This document shows, piece after piece, positions 60,729 through 64,000 of a DNA stretch of 64,000 nucleotides. Source of the DNA: SFWF01 sp045537915 (GTDB lineage: Bacteria; Bacillota; Clostridia; Oscillospirales; Acutalibacteraceae); assembly GCA_045537915.1 (NCBI GenBank), contig JAZSQK010000035.1:25921-89920 (forward strand). Reading direction: 5' to 3'. The position numbers were made by a program, and so were the translations under genes. The notes under the pieces were generated by a model. That model searched no databases. It saw nothing but the letters and a program-made list of their open reading frames with translations, and was not told the DNA's origin. Each line of letters begins with the position of its first letter. Position 1 is the first letter of the stretch.

Positions 60729-62315
60729 CTAAATTTTCCACTCAATTTTAATTTCTCTCTTGCCATCCTTTTTGAGCTTTCCAATGAATATTTTACTTAT
60801 AAATTCATCGGCTATCTCGAATGTAAGAGTGTCAATTTTTCGGTACTTTTCAAGTATCGATTTAGTATCCGTTTTTTCTTCGCCGCCCGATAGGGCTACA
60901 AGCTTTGATTTCAAAATTTCGATGCGTTTTTCTGTTTCCTCGGATTCTTTTTGATAGCTTTCTCGGTATTTTGTAAACTCCGCTACGCTTATGACACCGT
61001 CTAATTTATCGGTGTACATTTGAGCCATTCGGTTATCGTTCCGCTTTACCTTTTCTTCGAGCTCCGCAATCTGCGACTGCAAGGTTTTAGCGCCGTTCTT
61101 TTTCCTTTTAGGCGCATCCAACTTGCCAATCTGCTTTTTATCGTAGTATTTATCAAGCAACTTATTTATTTCATCTACTACGATTTGCTCTAACTCGTCA
61201 AGACGAATACTGTGTGCGTTTTGGCAAACTCCGTTAGTGGTTTTCCGAGTTCTGCAAGAAAGGTAGTTGTATCTTCCGTCACGCAGCTTATAGCTCATTT
61301 TCCACATTGTGTTGCCACACTCAGCACAAAACACTTTTTTGGCAAGTGAATAACAACTGCCACTTGGAATTTTTTGACCTCTGCCACGTGATAACCTAAT
61401 CTCCTGTGCCTTATAAAAGGTTTCCTTTGAGATAATCGGCTCGTGGGTATCTTCGACAATATCCCACTCACTTTGCGGCTTTTTACGGCGCTTACCCGTT
61501 TTATAGTTTACAACCTCTTGTCTGCCTTGCACCAGAGTGCCTGTGTATTCGAAACGGCGAAGAATTGCATATACCGCCGAATCAGACCAGGTTGTCCTAG
61601 GCGCATTGTTCTTCTCATAATTGCCATTATAATACTTAGAGCCAAGCTCCTTTTTGTGAACACAAGGCGGCGGAATCATTTCATCATTTAATATTTTCGC
61701 AATGCTTATGTACCCAAGTCCACCGATATATAAATCGAATATCCGCTGAACTGTAGGCGCTGCAACCTCATCAATAATTAAATGATTCTTGTTATCGGGG
61801 TCAATTAAATAGCCGTAAGGTGCAAAAGAGCCGACAAACTCGCCGTTTTTTCGTTTAACACTTAAAGTTGCTTTAACATTTTCCGATAACTCTTCCAAAT
61901 ACCACTCATTTACAAGTCCGTTAATCTGACGGGCTTTTTTGTTGCCTTTAACATTGGTATCAATATTATCAACAACCGCAACAAATCGCACACCCCATTC
62001 GGGAAACTTTCCGTGAATGAAGTGTTCAATCATCTCCATATCACGTGAAAAACGGGATTGTGTTTTGCAGACAACTATCGTGCATCTGCCTTCTTCGCAG
62101 TCTTTTAGCACCTGATTCCAAGCAGGTCTTGAAGCGTCGGCACCACTGTAATCCTCATCACAGTAAATGCCGTTGATTTGCCATCCTTGCAGGGTACAGT
62201 AGTTTATTAGCATCGTCTTTTGATTTTGGATACTTTCGCTCTCGTCAGTCTTGTTTTTCTTATCCCTATCCTCTGAAGAAAGGCGAACATAAATATCCGC
62301 AATTTCAGTTAGCAT
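60729..62315 (-). CDS. Large serine recombinase
   Basis: 528 residues from the ATG at 62315, with AAGGAG upstream. The N-terminal resolvase domain starts IADIYVRLSSED with catalytic Ser13 and has DEDYSGADASRPAWNQVL and CKTQSRFSRDM (the R-x-x-R arginines). The Recombinase domain follows (GYLIDPDNKNHLIIDEVAAPTVQRIFDLY), then a zinc ribbon (VFCAECGNTM ... YLSCRTR ... GVCQN) and a coiled coil (about 410-480). It catalyses site-specific integration and, with a directionality factor, excision. It lies next to the cwlD junction. Confidence 0.95.
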   Translation of the reverse strand: MLTEIADIYVRLSSEDRDKKNKTDESESIQNQKTMLINYCTLQGWQINGIYCDEDYSGADASRPAWNQVLKDCEEGRCTIVVCKTQSRFSRDMEMIEHFIHGKFPEWGVRFVAVVDNIDTNVKGNKKARQINGLVNEWYLEELSENVKATLSVKRKNGEFVGSFAPYGYLIDPDNKNHLIIDEVAAPTVQRIFDLYIGGLGYISIAKILNDEMIPPPCVHKKELGSKYYNGNYEKNNAPRTTWSDSAVYAILRRFEYTGTLVQGRQEVVNYKTGKRRKKPQSEWDIVEDTHEPIISKETFYKAQEIRLSRGRGQKIPSGSCYSLAKKVFCAECGNTMWKMSYKLRDGRYNYLSCRTRKTTNGVCQNAHSIRLDELEQIVVDEINKLLDKYYDKKQIGKLDAPKRKKNGAKTLQSQIAELEEKVKRNDNRMAQMYTDKLDGVISVAEFTKYRESYQKESEETEKRIEILKSKLVALSGGEEKTDTKSILEKYRKIDTLTFEIADEFISKIFIGKLKKDGKREIKIEWKI

Positions 62316-62514
62316 TTTCAAAGCACTCCTTCCCACTTAGGTCCTGAGTGCTGCCGTGAAATGCAACACTATTATTATAATCTAATTCATATAATTTTTC
62401 AATATCCATAACGCAAAGAGTACGGATTGAGTTATTAATTTTTTCCTTGCGCTGGGCCTCACTAATTTCGGAGAACGAATTAACTACGATATATTCAGTT
62501 TTATTTTTCTTCAT
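62305..62514 (-). CDS. Small protein coupled to the recombinase
   Basis: 69 residues with a strong AAGGAGGGCG ribosome binding site. It overlaps the recombinase start by 11 bases, so the two are translated together. Helical, charged (SFSEISEAQRKEKINNSIRTL). It could be a regulator or directionality factor of the recombinase; the sequence does not prove this. Confidence 0.65.
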   Translation of the reverse strand: MKKNKTEYIVVNSFSEISEAQRKEKINNSIRTLCVMDIEKLYELDYNNSVAFHGSTQDLSGKECFENAN

Positions 62515-62588
62515 ATAATACGCCCTCCTTACCTACATAATGTTTATGCTGATATAAATACTTTAATGTTTTCAGCACCACTAAAATC

Positions 62589-62634
62589 CTTTCCGACAAC
62601 CAAAATTTGAGCATTTGCTCGATTGTCGGGAAAG
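62589..62634. repeat. Structured hairpin upstream of the recombinase unit
   Basis: CTTTCCGACAA (62589-62599) and TTGTCGGGAAAG (62623-62634) pair with one bulge, with an inner GAGCA/TGCTC stem (62609-62620). It lies in the 277-bp gap before the small coupled gene; a weak TTGAAA/TAATAC pair is further upstream on the minus strand. Operator, leader structure or recombination site are all possible. Confidence 0.4.
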
Positions 62635-62743
62635 TATTAAGTAACCTTTTTTATTAGTTTCAAGAAATCATTAACAAAACGGAAAAAACAAAAAATCCGC
62701 GAATATTTGCTTTATAAACACACTTTTTTGAGCGAAAATAGAA

Positions 62744-62781
62744 AAAACACAGCTCTTTTTTGATAAAAGAACTGTGTTTTT
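62744..62781 (-). terminator. Terminator after the zinc-ribbon gene
   Basis: AAAAACACAG-C-TCTTTT / AAAAGA-A-CTGTGTTTTT pairing with one mismatch, T-rich end on the minus strand. Confidence 0.7.
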
Positions 62782-62791
62782 AGCTTTATTA

Positions 62792-63025
62792 TTATTTATT
62801 ATTTTCTTTCTTGCATTGTTCTACAGCTTGCAGGATTTGTTCCGTGCTTAGCTTACTTCCAAATAGTTTTTCTTCTCGCTCTTTTTTAGCACACTTGGCA
62901 CATATCTGTCCTAGTCCAATTTCATAGTTCACACGCCAATCAACTGGCATAGAAATAGGAATGCAGGTCAGTTTACCGCATATAACACAACGCTCAAATT
63001 CTTCTGTATTAGGGGTGTTATTCAC
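62792..63025 (-). CDS. Small zinc-ribbon-like protein
   Basis: 77 residues. CVICGKLTC and CAKCAKKE give a likely four-Cys zinc site, followed by a basic helical tail. No known family recognised. It is in the element between the recombinase unit and the exported protein gene, with its own terminator. A DNA- or protein-binding role is possible. Confidence 0.6.
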   Translation of the reverse strand: MNNTPNTEEFERCVICGKLTCIPISMPVDWRVNYEIGLGQICAKCAKKEREEKLFGSKLSTEQILQAVEQCKKENNK

Positions 63026-63107
63026 GCTGTCAGCCTCCTTTTCAGAACGCTGATAGGGTGTATCCCCCCGAAAAATTGGGAAATTTTGGTAAATATCTTA
63101 AACTTCA

Positions 63108-63971
63108 TTATTCGTTTGCCTCGGTGGTGGTTGTGCCTGTAGTTTCTGAATTTTCGGTTACAGACTGGGTTTCTGCGGTTGTTTCGATGCTTGCCGGCTC
63201 AGTTGCCGCAGGCTCTGTTGTTGTGCTGCTTGGCTCGGTTGAGGGAGTAGTCGTACTCTCCGAAGTTTGAGTAGAGGGTGTCTCCGTACCGGTTGTAGTG
63301 TTTGTGGAAGGAGTTACAGTGGATTCTTCCGACTTGTCAGTAGCGTCCTCGGATTGAGTGGAATCTTTATTTGGCTTTGAGCCACTAATGACCAACTCTA
63401 TATCTTCGCCATCAAGTATATATTCCTCAATGTTGTTGTCTGAATCACCTGCGTATCCGTAATATGTGGAAGTACCCCAATGGGAACGGAACGTTACAAC
63501 CGTGTTTGCACCGGGCGTAAGTTTGAAGGTAATGGTATAGGTGTTACCATCACCATCTCTTCCGAGCTGCTGGGTATGGTATTTTGTTTCACATCCTTCA
63601 GCTGTAACGATTACAAAACCTGTTTGAGCTGTGCTACGGTCATTGTGCTTTACGGTAATCGTATATGTTTTGTTTGCCGATAATTCAGCACTGTGAGATT
63701 TATGATCGCTTGTATTAGTTGTTATTGTATCTACAGCGGTTCCATCCTCGGCAGTAATCTGAACCGTAACGTCGGTATAGAAACTTGCCGATTTTATAAT
63801 GTTGGAGCCGGAGGTGATATTGTAAGAAAAATAGGCGTATGCAGTAATACTCATTGCGGCAAGACACATTATTACAATCGTAACGGTCATTGCAATGCGG
63901 GTGAGCATTACTTTTTCACGCACTTTTCCGTGCTTGGGGATGTAGAAAAACTCGTTATAAAGTTTTCTCAC
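63108..63971 (-). CDS. Exported or membrane-anchored protein with a Thr/Ser/Glu-rich C-terminal tail
   Basis: 287 residues with GGAGGATGATGG upstream of the ATG at 63971. About 20 basic cytoplasmic residues, one hydrophobic helix (about 23-47, IAMTVTIVIMCLAAMSITAYAYFSY), then a beta-sandwich-like region to about 190 (VQITAEDGTAVDTITTN, KTYTITVKHNDRSTAQTGFVIV, GANTVVTFRSHWG). The last 95 residues are almost only Thr, Ser, Glu and Pro, a stalk-like sequence. The N-terminal AYAYFS resembles SipW-dependent TasA/camelysin-type exports, but no LPxTG is seen. A surface or biofilm protein carried by the element is likely. Confidence 0.6.
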   Translation of the reverse strand: MRKLYNEFFYIPKHGKVREKVMLTRIAMTVTIVIMCLAAMSITAYAYFSYNITSGSNIIKSASFYTDVTVQITAEDGTAVDTITTNTSDHKSHSAELSANKTYTITVKHNDRSTAQTGFVIVTAEGCETKYHTQQLGRDGDGNTYTITFKLTPGANTVVTFRSHWGTSTYYGYAGDSDNNIEEYILDGEDIELVISGSKPNKDSTQSEDATDKSEESTVTPSTNTTTGTETPSTQTSESTTTPSTEPSSTTTEPAATEPASIETTAETQSVTENSETTGTTTTEANE

Positions 63972-64000
63972 ACCATCATCCTCCTTTCAAAATTTGCTTT

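Larger units (their letters stand above)
60660..64000. mobile_element. Left part of an integrative element inserted in cwlD
   Basis: Begins at the cwlD junction, carries the large serine recombinase, a small coupled protein, a zinc-ribbon-like protein and an exported repeat/fold protein, all on the minus strand, and continues beyond the window. No phage structural or conjugation gene is visible in this part, so the element type (prophage, ICE or skin-like) cannot be decided. Confidence 0.7.

Noticed and set aside
63108..63400. LPxTG sorting signal in the Thr/Ser-rich tail
   Set aside because: The C-terminus ends in acidic/Thr residues without LPxTG or a hydrophobic tail.
1..64000. tRNA or rRNA genes
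   Set aside because: No cloverleaf-like or rRNA-like stretch seen in the gaps; most gaps are short and explained by promoters and terminators.

Overview
The window reads as a chromosomal piece of a spore-forming, Gram-positive anaerobe of the class Clostridia, most likely Oscillospirales/Ruminococcaceae-like. Support comes from the forespore sigma factor SigG next to a YlmC-like protein and SpoIVB, a cwlD remnant, YloU/YloV/RecG gene order, many lipoproteins with Gram-positive lipoboxes, a ClpP paralogue and AT-rich consensus promoters. The genus cannot be fixed from sequence alone. I saw no rRNA, tRNA or CRISPR array and no intact transposase gene.

Layout. (1) 1-13,150 is an accessory island. 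A long minus-strand run, with promoters at 11,852-11,880 and 8,442-8,470, encodes a ClpP paralogue, a Sel1-like helical protein, a VirD4/TraG-like ATPase, a HAD phosphatase, a Clp-N-like protein, a metallophosphatase, a Sel1 protein and a truncated ADP-ribosylglycohydrolase. It then runs into surface-glycan genes: two paralogous glycosyltransferases, a short nucleotide-sugar dehydrogenase, a GNAT and a further partial glycosyltransferase. A divergent regulator-like gene (11,988) faces it. (2) 13,179-45,690 is core genome: ychF, yugP-like, alr; a eukaryotic-type branching enzyme; eno; rlmB, a degenerate P-type-ATPase-like protein, a Wzy-like protein, metG and tatD; an Asn/Gln-rich 38-residue microprotein; an amidase; a foldase lipoprotein, mfd and pth; ymdB, a solute-binding lipoprotein, yloU, yloV and recG; a metal-exporter-like permease, CYTH, CapA and SASA proteins. 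(3) 45,692-49,804 is a second island of layered insertions between two displaced copies of the 3' end of spoIVB. It holds REP-like motifs, a broken MFS gene, an XRE regulator with an operator, an apparently circularly permuted SxxK peptidase, and a membrane-TPR-DUF1963 protein. (4) 49,805-60,659 is core again: spoIVB, ylmC-like, sigG, a phosphopantetheinyl transferase, a trigger-factor-like lipoprotein, prfB, prmA, a P-type ATPase with an operator, and radA. (5) From about 60,660 to the window end is a mobile element with a large serine recombinase, inserted in cwlD and cutting off its 5' part.

The strongest signals are the use of two sporulation genes (cwlD and spoIVB) as integration targets, the permuted motif order of the 46,475 gene with its palindromic operator, and the ClpP/VirD4-like ATPase module that lacks any other secretion gene. 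All family calls are by eye from motifs; no database search was run.
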